DNA of 58,221 bases from Burkholderiaceae bacterium (GTDB lineage: Bacteria > Pseudomonadota > Gammaproteobacteria > Burkholderiales > Burkholderiaceae_D). Shown one piece after another: positions 9,475 to 19,224 of the stretch. Within the stretch, counting starts at the first letter, position 1; each line of letters begins with the position of its first letter. Location of the stretch: assembly GCA_019745005.1 (NCBI GenBank), contig JAIETO010000113.1:1-58221 (forward strand), given 5' to 3'. Under the pieces are notes generated by a model. The model saw only the letters and a program-made list of their open reading frames with translations. It was not told the DNA's origin and searched no databases. The translations under genes and the position numbers were made by a program.

Positions 9475-11799
9475 ATGGCTATATTTGAGGACGGACTAAA
9501 TAAGATCATGCAACCCTGCACGCGGTTGATGGAGTCTTTAGGTTTTCGGAATAAGCTTTTCTTGATAGCCGCAACCGTTGCTTTGCCCTTGATTTTTCTG
9601 TGCCTGAATTTACTCAGTGCCTACCGCACTGAACACGTCACGGCGGCAATGGAGGCCGACGGCGTCAAAATCTCAAGGCTGATCCTGGCTGCAATCACAG
9701 ATACACAAAAAATTCGCGATCAGCAAAACGGAACTGCCGAGGCTACTACCGCAGCATTGCGCACCCAACTCAAAAAAAACATTGCCTTAATCGATGCAGA
9801 GTTGGCTGCCAACACCTACCCGCTGTTAAAAAAGCCATGGGAAACCTTGCACGAGGCGCTCAACGAGATTGCTGAAGCAAAAACTTCCAGCAGCCCGAAC
9901 AGCACAAATGATCCCAGCAGAGAAAAAAGACCAACCAAAGCCGTCGAACAAAGCCATCGCTTTTTAGAGCTCACCACAGAAGCCACAGGACTCGTGCTTG
10001 ACCCTGAAGCATCCAGTTATTTTTTAATGCTTTTGTCGACACAAAAAATCCCACTTTGGCTGGAACGAATCTCTCAGATGCGCGCACTCAGTAACAGCTT
10101 ATCGCTTACTGAGGCGCTCAACGAACGAGAGCTCGGACTCTTGCGAACGCGCGCCGAAGTCGTGAATTTGTCGGCACTCGATGTCGATGAGGGCGGTATG
10201 TCATTGATGCGCGCTGGTGAGCAAGCACCAAAAAATCTGACTGCCGCACTTAACGCAAGTAAAAATCTTGTTTCAATGTTGACGTCTGATCGGGCAACCA
10301 CGAGCAACACCATGTCTGCAAAAATTTATCAAGACACCACCGCTGCGTTCGACCAGACTTTGCAACTACAAATGGAAGCCCTAAATCAGCTCGATACCGA
10401 ACTTCAGAAGCGCAAGAAGTCTTCAAAGTCCAAATTATTTTTAACCTCTTCATTGGTTGTCTTTGCATTGCTACTCACAGCCTACCTAGCGTATGGTTTT
10501 TATCGTGTGTTCGCTCGTGACATGGCCACGGTAAATAGTGCGGTGACTGCGGTCGCTGCTGGCAATCTCACATTAAAGATCAGTACCGAAGGAAAAGACG
10601 AACTCGGCAATATGGGTCGAACTTTGGAAAATATGAACAGCCAACTCTCGGCCTTAGTTGCCAATGTACGGTCGAGCGCCACAATGGTGGCGAATTTGGG
10701 ACAATCACTTTCCACTGGCATTTCGGATTTGGCTTATCGCACGGAACAGCAGGCTTCCAATTTGGAGGAAACCTCAGCCAGCGTCAAAGACTTAGCAGAA
10801 ACGGTAAAGAAAAACGCCGACAGCGCGCGCGCCGTTAGCAGCATGGCGGCGAATGTTCGCCTGATTGCTGAATCCAGTGGGGACACCATGAAATCGGCGG
10901 TCGCCTCAATGAACGACATCCAGAACAGTGCTTTAAAAGTGCAGGATATCGTCAGCATGATCGATCGCATTGCGTTCCAAACGGATATTTTGGCGCTCAA
11001 TGCGGCGGTAGAAGCGTCGCACGCTGGGGAGCATGGCCGCGGCTTCGCGGTGGTTGCCACCGAAGTACGTGCCCTCGCCCAACGGAGTGCCGATGCGGCA
11101 AGACAGATTCGCCGCTTAATCGAAGAATCTGTGACAAAAGTGGAAAACGGTGTCTACCAAATTGACGAGGTAAATTTAACACTGAGCGATATTCTTAACG
11201 GCATACGCAACCTCGCAAAGGATATTGACTCGATTTCTATTGCATCGAATGAGCAAAGCAACGGATTGGCTCAAATCAGCGCGGCAATTCTGGACTTGGA
11301 AGAAATTACAAATCGAAACGGACGCATGGCTGATGAAGCCAAGCAAGCCTCTGGAGAATTGGAAGGACGTGCACAGACTTTGAATTTTGCGGTGTCGACA
11401 TTCAAACTTCGCCAAGGAACGGCTGACGAGGCGCTAAAACTTGTGCGCGCGGCTGAAGGTTTGTATAAGGTGGCTGGCGATGCGTGCCTTGAGCGCATCA
11501 CCGCCGATGTGGATAAGCAGTTCGCGGACCGTGATATGTATGTTTTTGCGGTTGACACGCGCGGTGTGTATCGGGCATTCGCGGGGAATGCGGCAAAACT
11601 AGGCGCCAATATTGGCAGCGTGCCAGGTGTTGATGGACCGAAGTTCCTGCATGATGCGTTTTCTGTTCCTGCCGGAGGAGGTTGGATTGATTACAGTATT
11701 GTGAATCCTACCAGCGGGAAAGTGGATGTAAAGACTTCGTTCATGATTTGCGTCTCGGACAATTTAGCACTGGGTTGCGGGGTTTATAAACTCGTTTGA
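9475..11799 (+). CDS. Methyl-accepting chemotaxis protein with C-terminal Cache-like domain
   Basis: TM segments, HAMP, MCP signalling core (DRIAFQTDILALNAAVEASHAGEHGRGFAVVATEVRALAQRSADAARQI); C-terminal DMYVFAVDTRGVYRAFAGN...GGGWIDYSIVNPTSGKVDVKTSF. Start at 9475 follows AAAGAGGGG; ORF track begins 9376. Confidence 0.92.
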   Translation: MAIFEDGLNKIMQPCTRLMESLGFRNKLFLIAATVALPLIFLCLNLLSAYRTEHVTAAMEADGVKISRLILAAITDTQKIRDQQNGTAEATTAALRTQLKKNIALIDAELAANTYPLLKKPWETLHEALNEIAEAKTSSSPNSTNDPSREKRPTKAVEQSHRFLELTTEATGLVLDPEASSYFLMLLSTQKIPLWLERISQMRALSNSLSLTEALNERELGLLRTRAEVVNLSALDVDEGGMSLMRAGEQAPKNLTAALNASKNLVSMLTSDRATTSNTMSAKIYQDTTAAFDQTLQLQMEALNQLDTELQKRKKSSKSKLFLTSSLVVFALLLTAYLAYGFYRVFARDMATVNSAVTAVAAGNLTLKISTEGKDELGNMGRTLENMNSQLSALVANVRSSATMVANLGQSLSTGISDLAYRTEQQASNLEETSASVKDLAETVKKNADSARAVSSMAANVRLIAESSGDTMKSAVASMNDIQNSALKVQDIVSMIDRIAFQTDILALNAAVEASHAGEHGRGFAVVATEVRALAQRSADAARQIRRLIEESVTKVENGVYQIDEVNLTLSDILNGIRNLAKDIDSISIASNEQSNGLAQISAAILDLEEITNRNGRMADEAKQASGELEGRAQTLNFAVSTFKLRQGTADEALKLVRAAEGLYKVAGDACLERITADVDKQFADRDMYVFAVDTRGVYRAFAGNAAKLGANIGSVPGVDGPKFLHDAFSVPAGGGWIDYSIVNPTSGKVDVKTSFMICVSDNLALGCGVYKLV

Positions 11800-11994
11800 A
11801 ATACCAAGCGACGCGAATGAAATGTGCGATGATCGATACCTCGCTGCACGTCGCGGTCTCAATCCAGTTGCGCACCAAAGAAATGGCGTGATCTGTTTTT
11901 TTGGGGCGCTGCGTAAGCGCATTGATCCCCACCAACAAAGAACAACGATAAGCAACGCCAAACAATTTGCGTTGGATACGAAAATAATTTCACC

Positions 11995-12846
11995 ATGAAA
12001 CTGAAATTCACAAAAATGCATGGCGCAGGCAACGATTTTGTTGTGATTGATGGCGTCAACCAAACCGTCGCATTGACCAGCGCACAATACAAATTATTAG
12101 CTGATCGGCGATTCGGTGTGGGTGCTGATCAAATTTTGGTGGTTGAGCCTAGCCAAACAACCGGTGTCGATTTTCGCTATCGCATTTACAACGCTGATGG
12201 TGGTGAAGTTGAACAATGTGGTAATGGCTCTAGGGCATTTGTGCGGTTTGTGATTGACAAACACCTGACCAGCAAAAACAGTATTCGGGTTGAGACCTTA
12301 GCGGGCGTGATCGAGCCGCGTATGAATGAAGATCAAAGTGTAACGGTTGACATGGGGGTGCCGCACTTCGTGCCTGAGAATGTGCCGTTTGATACGAACA
12401 AGCTGCATAGGCAACAGCAAGGCAAAGCGTCTGTTTGGCCTTTGGACTTGCCAAACAAAACTGTCGATGTCTGTGTGGCTTCGATGGGCAACCCGCATGC
12501 AGTGCAAGTGGTCGATAATGTGGATACTTTTCCCGTTGAAGAAGACGGGGCAGTCATAGAAAAACATCCACGTTTTTCCAAGAAGGTTAACGCAGGCTTC
12601 ATGCAAGTGCTGAATCGTAGTCACATCCGCTTACGCGTTTTTGAGCGTGGAACGGGAGAAACGCTTGCGTGCGGAACGGGCGCTTGTGCCGCTGTGGCGA
12701 CCGGCATACAGCGCGGTTTGCTTGAGTCTCCCGTGCGCGTCAGCATGCGCGGTGGCGACCTCTCTGTGGAATGGGCGGGCGAAAACAACAGCGTATTCTT
12801 GAGTGGCCCGGCCGTCAGCGTTTATGATGGCGAAATAACTTTATGA
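11995..12846 (+). CDS. dapF: Diaminopimelate epimerase
   Basis: [20 protein letters not shown]; catalytic Cys regions [13 protein letters not shown] and [16 protein letters not shown]. Confidence 0.97.
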   Translation: MKLKFTKMHGAGNDFVVIDGVNQTVALTSAQYKLLADRRFGVGADQILVVEPSQTTGVDFRYRIYNADGGEVEQCGNGSRAFVRFVIDKHLTSKNSIRVETLAGVIEPRMNEDQSVTVDMGVPHFVPENVPFDTNKLHRQQQGKASVWPLDLPNKTVDVCVASMGNPHAVQVVDNVDTFPVEEDGAVIEKHPRFSKKVNAGFMQVLNRSHIRLRVFERGTGETLACGTGACAAVATGIQRGLLESPVRVSMRGGDLSVEWAGENNSVFLSGPAVSVYDGEITL

Positions 12847-12855
12847 ATGAATTAA

Positions 12856-13512
12856 ATGAATTCGAATGACATTGCAAATTACCTCAGCACCCACCCGCAT
12901 TTTTTCGAGGAACATGCTGAGCTTTTGGCGGATATACGCTTAACTAGCCCAGTGATGGGTCGCGCAATCTCACTGCAAGAACGACAAATGGAAGTCGTGC
13001 GGGAAAAGCATAAGCAACTTGAACTTCGCTTGGCTGAACTCATGCGTATCGCCACCGACAATGATGTGATTACGCGCAAATTTCAAAGCTGGACACGGTC
13101 GTTGCTGCTTGCCCGCAACGACGTCGAGTTACCGTATGTGCTAACACAAGGTCTGCAAGATATTTTCGCCTTGCCCTACGCGACCTTGCGACTTTGGAAC
13201 GTGTCAGCCGATTATTCGCATACTTGGTTTGCCGAAGCTACCAGTGAAGACGTACAGATTTTCGCAAAAGGCTTGCACGCGCCGTTTTGTGGAAAAAATC
13301 AAGAATTTGAAGCTGCGTCGTGGTTGGAATCGGGCGAAGAAATCGCCTCACTGGCAATGCTGGCGCTACGCTTGCAACCAGGTGCGCAAACCTTCGGCCT
13401 GCTGGTTTTTGGCTCGCCTGATCCGCAACGTTTCACCAAAGATATGGCAACGGACTTCTTGGTGAAAATTGCTGATACCAGTGCTGCCGCGCTCAATTGC
13501 CTCATTGACTAG
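12856..13512 (+). CDS. DUF484 family protein
   Basis: IANYLSTHPHFFEEHAELLADIRL; position between dapF and xerC. Confidence 0.93.
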   Translation: MNSNDIANYLSTHPHFFEEHAELLADIRLTSPVMGRAISLQERQMEVVREKHKQLELRLAELMRIATDNDVITRKFQSWTRSLLLARNDVELPYVLTQGLQDIFALPYATLRLWNVSADYSHTWFAEATSEDVQIFAKGLHAPFCGKNQEFEAASWLESGEEIASLAMLALRLQPGAQTFGLLVFGSPDPQRFTKDMATDFLVKIADTSAAALNCLID

Positions 13513-13526
13513 GCGAGCTTTTCTTT

Positions 13527-14534
13527 TTGTTGGCAGACCGCGTCATTACGGAAGCATTTACGAAAGCCGAACCAATGCCAACCGATCTCGAAAGTTCTGC
13601 TGGAACTGGCTTTGAAATGAATGCGAAAGCCGACATCGATCAATATCTCGAGGTATTGCGCACACAGCGCCAATTGTCAGCACACACCTTAAGCAGCTAT
13701 GCGCTGGATCTTGGTGACTTAAGCCAATGCGCGGCGGGCAAACCCTTGGCAGCACTCACTTACTTCGATATACGACGGCTCACCTCGCAAAAGCATGCGG
13801 AAGGCTTGAACGCCCGCAGCATTGCCAGAAAGCTTTCTTGTTGGCGCGGCTATTTTCGCTGGCTGGCAGAACAAATCGATTTACCAGCAAATCCAGTTGA
13901 GGGCATTAAAGCACCGAAGAAAGCCAAAAGCCTGCCAAAAGCCTTAGGCGTTGATGACGCCGTCCGTCTGGTGGCGCATCACGCCAGTGACGCGCCGACA
14001 GCATTAGCCAACCGAGCAATGTTCGAATTGCTGTATTCCAGCGGCTTGCGCGTATCGGAATTAGTCGGGCTCGATATAGCGGACAGCCAAGACAAGCAGC
14101 ATGGCAGTCTGGGCTGGGTTGACCTCATGCAAGGCGAAGTGCATGTTACGGGCAAAGGGAATAAGCAACGCATTGTGCCCGTCGGACAGCAAGCCTTAAA
14201 TGCATTGCGCGATTGGTTGGCGGCACGAACGACCCTTGTTCGCGCTGATCCTTGGCCACTCTTTCTCACCGAACGTGGCACCCGCATGTCAGTGCGCTTA
14301 GTGCAAATACGCATCAAGAAGCATGCGCAACAAATTGGCATCCCAGCCGACGTGCATCCCCACGTCATGCGCCATTCTTTTGCCTCCCACGTTTTACAAT
14401 CTTCTGGTGATTTGCGCGCTGTGCAAGAAATGCTCGGACATAGCTCGATTGCCGCCACCCAAGTTTACACATCCCTAGACTTCCAACATCTCGCCAAGGT
14501 CTACGACCAAACGCACCCGCGTGCAAAGAAGTAA
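13527..14534 (+). CDS. xerC: Tyrosine recombinase XerC
   Basis: LSAHTLSSYALDLGDL, ELLYSSGLRVSELVGLDI, HPHVMRHSFASHVLQSSGDLRAVQEMLGHSSIAATQVYTSLD. True start may be the internal ATG (MPTDLESS...) at 13575. Confidence 0.95.
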   Translation: MLADRVITEAFTKAEPMPTDLESSAGTGFEMNAKADIDQYLEVLRTQRQLSAHTLSSYALDLGDLSQCAAGKPLAALTYFDIRRLTSQKHAEGLNARSIARKLSCWRGYFRWLAEQIDLPANPVEGIKAPKKAKSLPKALGVDDAVRLVAHHASDAPTALANRAMFELLYSSGLRVSELVGLDIADSQDKQHGSLGWVDLMQGEVHVTGKGNKQRIVPVGQQALNALRDWLAARTTLVRADPWPLFLTERGTRMSVRLVQIRIKKHAQQIGIPADVHPHVMRHSFASHVLQSSGDLRAVQEMLGHSSIAATQVYTSLDFQHLAKVYDQTHPRAKK

Positions 14535-14610
14535 TTCTCCTAGTTTGAAAGCTGCTTTTTTAGCGATCGGCTTCATTGATTTTCCTAATCTTGTTTATTT
14601 AAACGATTCA

Positions 14611-14743
14611 AGGCCTCTGGATAACTGCAGCGAGCCGTCGAAGTTTGGTTCGAGAAGCGCACCTGTACGACTTTACAGCGAGCACGGTAGCCGGAGTCGC
14701 AGGTCCAAAATTCGGCCGCGCAGTAGGTTATGCAGAGGTCTCT
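14611..14743 (+). repeat. Dispersed repeat family R1, copy with AGGCCTCTGGATAACTG / GGTTATGCAGAGGTCTCT arms
   Basis: Core GCAGCGAGCCGTCGAAGTTTGGTTCGAGAAGCGCACCTGTACGACTTTACAGCGAGCACGG matches the copy at 24555. Confidence 0.8.
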
Positions 14744-14827
14744 GTCATTCGCACCATCTTTTTCAAGCGTCAAGCACCGGTTAGGCTTTTTAATTCAATT
14801 CACAGAAAAATGTACTTGTAAATATTA

Positions 14828-14849
14828 ACTCTGTAATATAGAGTACTCT
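14828..14849. promoter_or_regulatory. Candidate operator ACTCTGTAATATAGAGTACTCT
   Basis: ACTCT-N7-AGAGTACTCT symmetric motif ~20 bp upstream of ATG at 14868. Confidence 0.35.
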
Positions 14850-14867
14850 AAAATTATCGGACAATGT

Positions 14868-15419
14868 ATGAATATCTCCCCACAACAAGCCAACGCCGCA
14901 TTGGCAGAGGCGCACCGAACCGTAGACCGGAGCAAAATCCTTTACGGCTATCAACAAAAGACACCTCATTTCATTATTTGGGGGCTGGTGTGGTTTGTGG
15001 GTTACTTAATCAGTTACTTTTTGCCGTCAAAGCAAGGATGGTCTTGGTTGATTCTCGACACGCTGGGCGCGATCGCCAGTTTCTGGGTTGCGCAGCGCAA
15101 CCAGCGACAGCACGGTCGACGTGATGACTGGCGCCTGTTTGCGGTTGGCATCACTTTATGCGCTTTTATCGTGTTGACTTTCCAAATTTTGACACCGCAT
15201 TCAAGCAAGCAGATTACGTCATTCATTCCTCTTTTATTTGGCACGCTCTACGTGTTAGTCGGTATTTGGGTTGGTCTACGTCTTGTTGTTGCTGGCATTG
15301 CGATTATGGGCTTGACTTTAGTCGCTTATTTCTCGATCGACACCTACTTCAATATATGGATGGCGGTGGTTGGAGGCGGCGCATTGGTCGCAACGGGTCT
15401 TTGGCTGCGTCGAGTTTGA
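14868..15419 (+). CDS. Conserved membrane protein, unknown function
   Basis: 183 aa, starts MNISPQQANAALAEAHRTVDRSKILYGYQQKTPHFIIWGLVWFVGYLISYF; several TM segments; followed at once by a wHTH regulator gene. Confidence 0.8.
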   Translation: MNISPQQANAALAEAHRTVDRSKILYGYQQKTPHFIIWGLVWFVGYLISYFLPSKQGWSWLILDTLGAIASFWVAQRNQRQHGRRDDWRLFAVGITLCAFIVLTFQILTPHSSKQITSFIPLLFGTLYVLVGIWVGLRLVVAGIAIMGLTLVAYFSIDTYFNIWMAVVGGGALVATGLWLRRV

Positions 15420-15430
15420 GGCCGCAAGCG

Positions 15431-15736
15431 ATGGAGCAAATGGGACAGTTTGACGAATTAATTCACCAGCCAATCCGACTCAAAATTATGGCCACCTTAA
15501 AAGGTTTGCCAGAAGACGGACAAATTGAGTTCGTGCGTCTGCGTGCCATCGTGGGAGCGACTGAAGGTAATCTCGGTGCGCATATAGCAAGTCTTGAGAA
15601 AGCGGGCTACCTCACGATGGAAAAAGATTTCGTCGGAAAAAAACCTCGTAGTCGAGTACAAATCAGCCCACTAGGACGCCGCGCGTTCGATCTTTACATT
15701 GAATACCTGCGAGCTATCGTTGATCGACATAGTTAA
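15431..15736 (+). CDS. Winged-helix transcriptional regulator
   Basis: MEQMGQFDELIHQPIRLKIMATLKGL...LRAIVGATEGNLGAHIASLEKAGYLTMEKDFVGKKPRSRVQISPLGRRAF; ArsR/MarR-like wHTH. ORF track fuses it to an out-of-frame upstream stretch (15158). Confidence 0.88.
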   Translation: MEQMGQFDELIHQPIRLKIMATLKGLPEDGQIEFVRLRAIVGATEGNLGAHIASLEKAGYLTMEKDFVGKKPRSRVQISPLGRRAFDLYIEYLRAIVDRHS

Positions 15737-15787
15737 GCTAGAAAATCAAACTAGTAACTTGCTTACAGCAAATGTTAAAGGAAAAAA

Positions 15788-16294
15788 ATGAATTTCAATT
15801 TGAGTTTTACCGGCACCATACATAGCTTGGCGTGTGTTTATGCAATGTTGCTTGGCGGATTAGTGATTTTTGCAAACAAAGGGGGTGCCCTGCATCGTGC
15901 GAGAGGTCAGCGCTACGTGATTGCTTTATTGGTGGTGAATTTGACGGCGCTCGGCATCTATACAACGAAAGGGTTTTCGATGTTTCATTGGATGGCAATA
16001 ATAACTTTGCTTAGCTTGTTTATCGCATTTGCAGCGGTGCGCTGGAAGTGGTCAAAGGCTTGGTTACGCATCCATCTCAGCGCAATTTTATTGAGTTATT
16101 ACATGCTTTGGGGCGGCGCAATTAACGAAGCGTTTCTCCGTGTTGAGTCCTTGCATACGCTTGGAAATAAATCTTGGCTTGCCCTGTCGCACTCCTTCGT
16201 CATGTTCATCGCGTTTTTGGCGATTGCGTTCTTCTGGGGGAAAACCTCGAAACCTCTTCTTGGCTACGGGACTTTAGGTTTAGAGCAACGATGA
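15788..16294 (+). CDS. DUF2306-like membrane protein
   Basis: 168 aa, GTIHSLACVYAMLLGGLVIFANKGGALHRARGQRYVIALL, typical DUF2306 pattern. Confidence 0.8.
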   Translation: MNFNLSFTGTIHSLACVYAMLLGGLVIFANKGGALHRARGQRYVIALLVVNLTALGIYTTKGFSMFHWMAIITLLSLFIAFAAVRWKWSKAWLRIHLSAILLSYYMLWGGAINEAFLRVESLHTLGNKSWLALSHSFVMFIAFLAIAFFWGKTSKPLLGYGTLGLEQR

Positions 16295-16677
16295 AAAATT
16301 ATCTTATACAAATGCTTCATTTCACTTTATTGTTGGTGATGGCTTGCTCGCAAGTTCATGCAGCAAGCTTAAACATTGAGGTATTGGGCGTTTCCAACAC
16401 GGAAGGACAAATTGTCATCTCTGTCTATACCAGCGAAGGGCAGTTTTTGAAAACGCCACTTGTGAGTAAAACAGTTCCGGCGCGATCTCCTTCAACTTCC
16501 CTGCATTTGACGGACTTGCCAAATGGTAGTCTTGCGGTTGGCGTCTTTCACGACCAAAACAGCAATAAGAAATTAGACACGAATTTTATTGGCATCCCCA
16601 AAGAACCGAATGGGGTAAGCAATAATGCGCTGGGAAAATACGGCCCAAAAAAATTAATGACGCAAAATTCGATTTGA
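16291..16677 (+). CDS. DUF2141 family secreted protein
   Basis: Start at ATGAAAAATTATC overlapping previous stop; GVFHDQNSNKKLDTNFIGIPKEPNGVSNNALGKYGP motif. Confidence 0.88.
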   Translation: MKNYLIQMLHFTLLLVMACSQVHAASLNIEVLGVSNTEGQIVISVYTSEGQFLKTPLVSKTVPARSPSTSLHLTDLPNGSLAVGVFHDQNSNKKLDTNFIGIPKEPNGVSNNALGKYGPKKLMTQNSI

Positions 16678-16763
16678 ACGACGCGAATATGTCCATCAGT
16701 ATTACGCTACACAACTAGACTACGCGCTAAAAGCGCAAACAAAATCGACAAGCTTAGTTGAAT

Positions 16764-17210
16764 ATGAAACTGATCTTTACCAAAGGAAGCGGCAAGTACG
16801 ACACCATGCGCGTGGTTAGACCAAACCGTGTCGACGAAACAATTGAATGCCCCAAGCAGCGCATTATTCCCCACGACATGATGCACTATGCAGTCGAGAG
16901 TAGCTTGCGCAAAAAGGGCTTTTTGAGCCGCGTTCAGGCAGGCGAATCGGCTGGCTTCGAGATGCAAGCTGAGGCAGAAAGTGATTCAGTAGAGCGTTTG
17001 GTGGAAGTATTTCAAGGCGATGAATGGTCAGGTGGCAGGTCTAGCGTTGAAGAGATCATCGCCATGTATCAAGTCACTTGTCACGCCCGTGGGTGCCCGC
17101 CTATTTCAATCGACGAAGAAATCATTCTTACGATCCGAAGTCGAATTGCATCGTTGGATGCGCAGTGGCAAGGGACGCCGATTGGGGAATCACTAGAACT
17201 AGAATTTTAA
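16764..17210 (+). CDS. Hypothetical protein
   Basis: ORF 16758..17210, 148-150 aa; likely start MKLIFTKGSGKYDTMRVVRPNR; no family recognised. Confidence 0.7.
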   Translation: MKLIFTKGSGKYDTMRVVRPNRVDETIECPKQRIIPHDMMHYAVESSLRKKGFLSRVQAGESAGFEMQAEAESDSVERLVEVFQGDEWSGGRSSVEEIIAMYQVTCHARGCPPISIDEEIILTIRSRIASLDAQWQGTPIGESLELEF

Positions 17211-17248
17211 ATTGCCGACGATAGGGCACTATAAACACAGCTAAAAAA

Positions 17249-17320
17249 TATACTAACCCCTGTATTTAATTAAACCGCTTTTAAATAAAGCGCTTTCGTA
17301 GTGTTTTTATTACATACTCT
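17249..17320. repeat. Dispersed A/T-rich repeat family R5 (TATACTAACCCCT ... CCGCTTTTAAATAAAGCGC ... CATACTC)
   Basis: Module order shared with other R5 copies; lies in the gap before the Fur-family gene. Confidence 0.6.
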
Positions 17321-17396
17321 GCGTTTTTATCTTTATTTTGTGATGTGCGAACGACAGGCGCTTCTTTGCAACTTAATTGCAATTAGCAGATAATGC

Positions 17397-17930
17397 GTGT
17401 TTCAACAAACAAACATCGCTGTGTCGCCCTCGAACTTTAGTGAGCAAGCTGCAGAACTTTTGCGTCTCGCCGACGTCAGAACAACTCCCGCGCGGGTGAC
17501 TGTATTGGCAACCCTACTGATGCAGCCGCGAGCCCTATCACACTTGGAACTGCACGAGACCTTGGCGTATCTTGATCGCGTCACGCTTTATCGTGCGCTG
17601 GATTGCCTGACGGAAGCCGGTTTAGCCCACAAAATTAGTAGCGACGACCGAAGTTTTCGTTACAGTGCCAGCGCGAACACGCCCCTCATCAAGGACAGCT
17701 CTGAGGCAAGTTCACAACATGTCAGCACGCCGCATCAGCATGGGCACTTCAAATGCAATCGGTGTGCGCGGGTATTTTGCCTTGAACAAAATTTGTACAG
17801 CTCGGCATTGCAACAGCAACTTCAAGCCAGCATGCAATTGACCACGCATCGAGATTTCAAAATTCAAGAGATTGACCTCACGATCAAAGGTTGGTGCGCT
17901 GATTGCGTCACAGCGCCAAACGAGAACTAA
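17397..17930 (+). CDS. Fur family transcriptional regulator (probably Zur-like)
   Basis: RLADVRTTPARVTVLATLLMQPRALSHLELHETL, VTLYRALDCLTEAGLAHKI, two CxxC pairs (CNRCARVFC; CADC); GTG start. Confidence 0.88.
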   Translation: MFQQTNIAVSPSNFSEQAAELLRLADVRTTPARVTVLATLLMQPRALSHLELHETLAYLDRVTLYRALDCLTEAGLAHKISSDDRSFRYSASANTPLIKDSSEASSQHVSTPHQHGHFKCNRCARVFCLEQNLYSSALQQQLQASMQLTTHRDFKIQEIDLTIKGWCADCVTAPNEN

Positions 17931-17943
17931 ACAGAAATTATTT

Positions 17944-19032
17944 ATGGCACTCATCCCAGCAACGATACTGACCGGCTTTTTGGGCGCGGGCAAAACCACC
18001 TTACTCAATCGAATTCTGCACGAGCCTCACGGCTTTAAAATTGCTGTGATCGAAAACGAGTATGGCGAAGAAAACATTGACAATGAAATTTTGCTGCGCG
18101 ATAGCAATGAACAAATCATTGAAATGAATAATGGTTGTATTTGCTGCACCGTGAGAGGCGATTTAATCTTGGCCTTGAGCTCGCTGATGCAACAAAAGCA
18201 GGATGGGAAAATCGATTTCGACCGTGTAATCATTGAAACGACGGGATTAGCCAATCCAGGCCCCGTTGCTCAAACCTTTTTTGTCGATGAAGAAGTCAGT
18301 TTGTATTACATGCTCGACGCGGTCGTTACAGTGGTGGACGCCCGTCACGCAATGCAACAGCTTGATGCGCATGAAGAGGCACAACGCCAAGTTGGTTTTG
18401 CCGACAAAATTTTGCTCTCAAAAACGGATTTGGTGGAGCCTAGCGATGTACAAGCTCTGCGCCATCGATTAAGCCACATGAATCCGCGTGCGCCGATATC
18501 TATTGCGCATTTTGGTGAAATCAGCATCGCGGAAGTGTTGGATCTGAAAGGCTTCAATCTGAATGCAAAGTTGGAAATTGATCCAGAATTTTTGTTAGAA
18601 CAGGCCGATGAATTGGGCGCAAACCAGCATGGACACGAGGCTTGTGAAGCAAATTGTAGTCACGATCATGAGCACCAGGCTGCGCACCATACTCACCACA
18701 ACAGCGCGCATAACCACCACCATGCTCATCATAGCGACGATATCGCGGCGTTCGTTTTTAAAAGCACGCGCCCCTTCCATACAGCAAAACTAGACGAATT
18801 TTTGGGAGGTCTGATTCAAGTCTTCGGCCCACGACTGTTGCGCTACAAAGGTGTACTTTTAATGGAAAACGCGGACCGCAAAGTCATTTTTCAAGGTGTG
18901 CACCAAATCATGGGTACCGATGTTGGCGCAAAATGGGGGGAATCAGAGTTGCGCGAAAGTAAAATGGTGTTTATTGGCATCAAATTGCCGAAACAGGTAT
19001 TTATTGACGGTTTACAGCTCTGTTTGGTATAA
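17944..19032 (+). CDS. CobW/P47K family GTP-binding metallochaperone (COG0523)
   Basis: GFLGAGKTTLLNRIL P-loop, NNGCICCTVRGDL (CxCC), His-rich linker HDHEHQAAHHTHHNSAHNHHHAHHSDD, CobW C-terminal domain. Confidence 0.95.
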   Translation: MALIPATILTGFLGAGKTTLLNRILHEPHGFKIAVIENEYGEENIDNEILLRDSNEQIIEMNNGCICCTVRGDLILALSSLMQQKQDGKIDFDRVIIETTGLANPGPVAQTFFVDEEVSLYYMLDAVVTVVDARHAMQQLDAHEEAQRQVGFADKILLSKTDLVEPSDVQALRHRLSHMNPRAPISIAHFGEISIAEVLDLKGFNLNAKLEIDPEFLLEQADELGANQHGHEACEANCSHDHEHQAAHHTHHNSAHNHHHAHHSDDIAAFVFKSTRPFHTAKLDEFLGGLIQVFGPRLLRYKGVLLMENADRKVIFQGVHQIMGTDVGAKWGESELRESKMVFIGIKLPKQVFIDGLQLCLV

Positions 19033-19224
19033 ACTAGCGGGTTATTGAAAAGTACGTGAAAACAGCAATTAGTCGGCATAGTTTTAACATTATTTATTTT
19101 TTTGAAACGATCGTTTGTTCGGCATGAAAAGGACTATGATCGGCTGTTTTCAAATTTTTGCAGCGAATCATGGTAATCAACTATGGTTTGTGTGGTCTAA
19201 CCCGTCGTAGCGAAAGTAAGCGAA

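Noticed and set aside
14640-14670. GGTTCGAGAAGCGCACC resembling a tRNA T-arm
   Set aside because: It is part of the R1 core present in several copies; no acceptor/anticodon stems surround it.
17397-17420. Zur box near TTGCAACTTAATTGCAATTAG upstream of the Fur-family gene
   Set aside because: Some symmetry but no convincing match to a known Zur consensus, so not annotated.
18595-18793. His/Met-rich shadow ORFs (e.g. 18608..18793)
   Set aside because: Alternative frames of the His-rich linker in the CobW gene.
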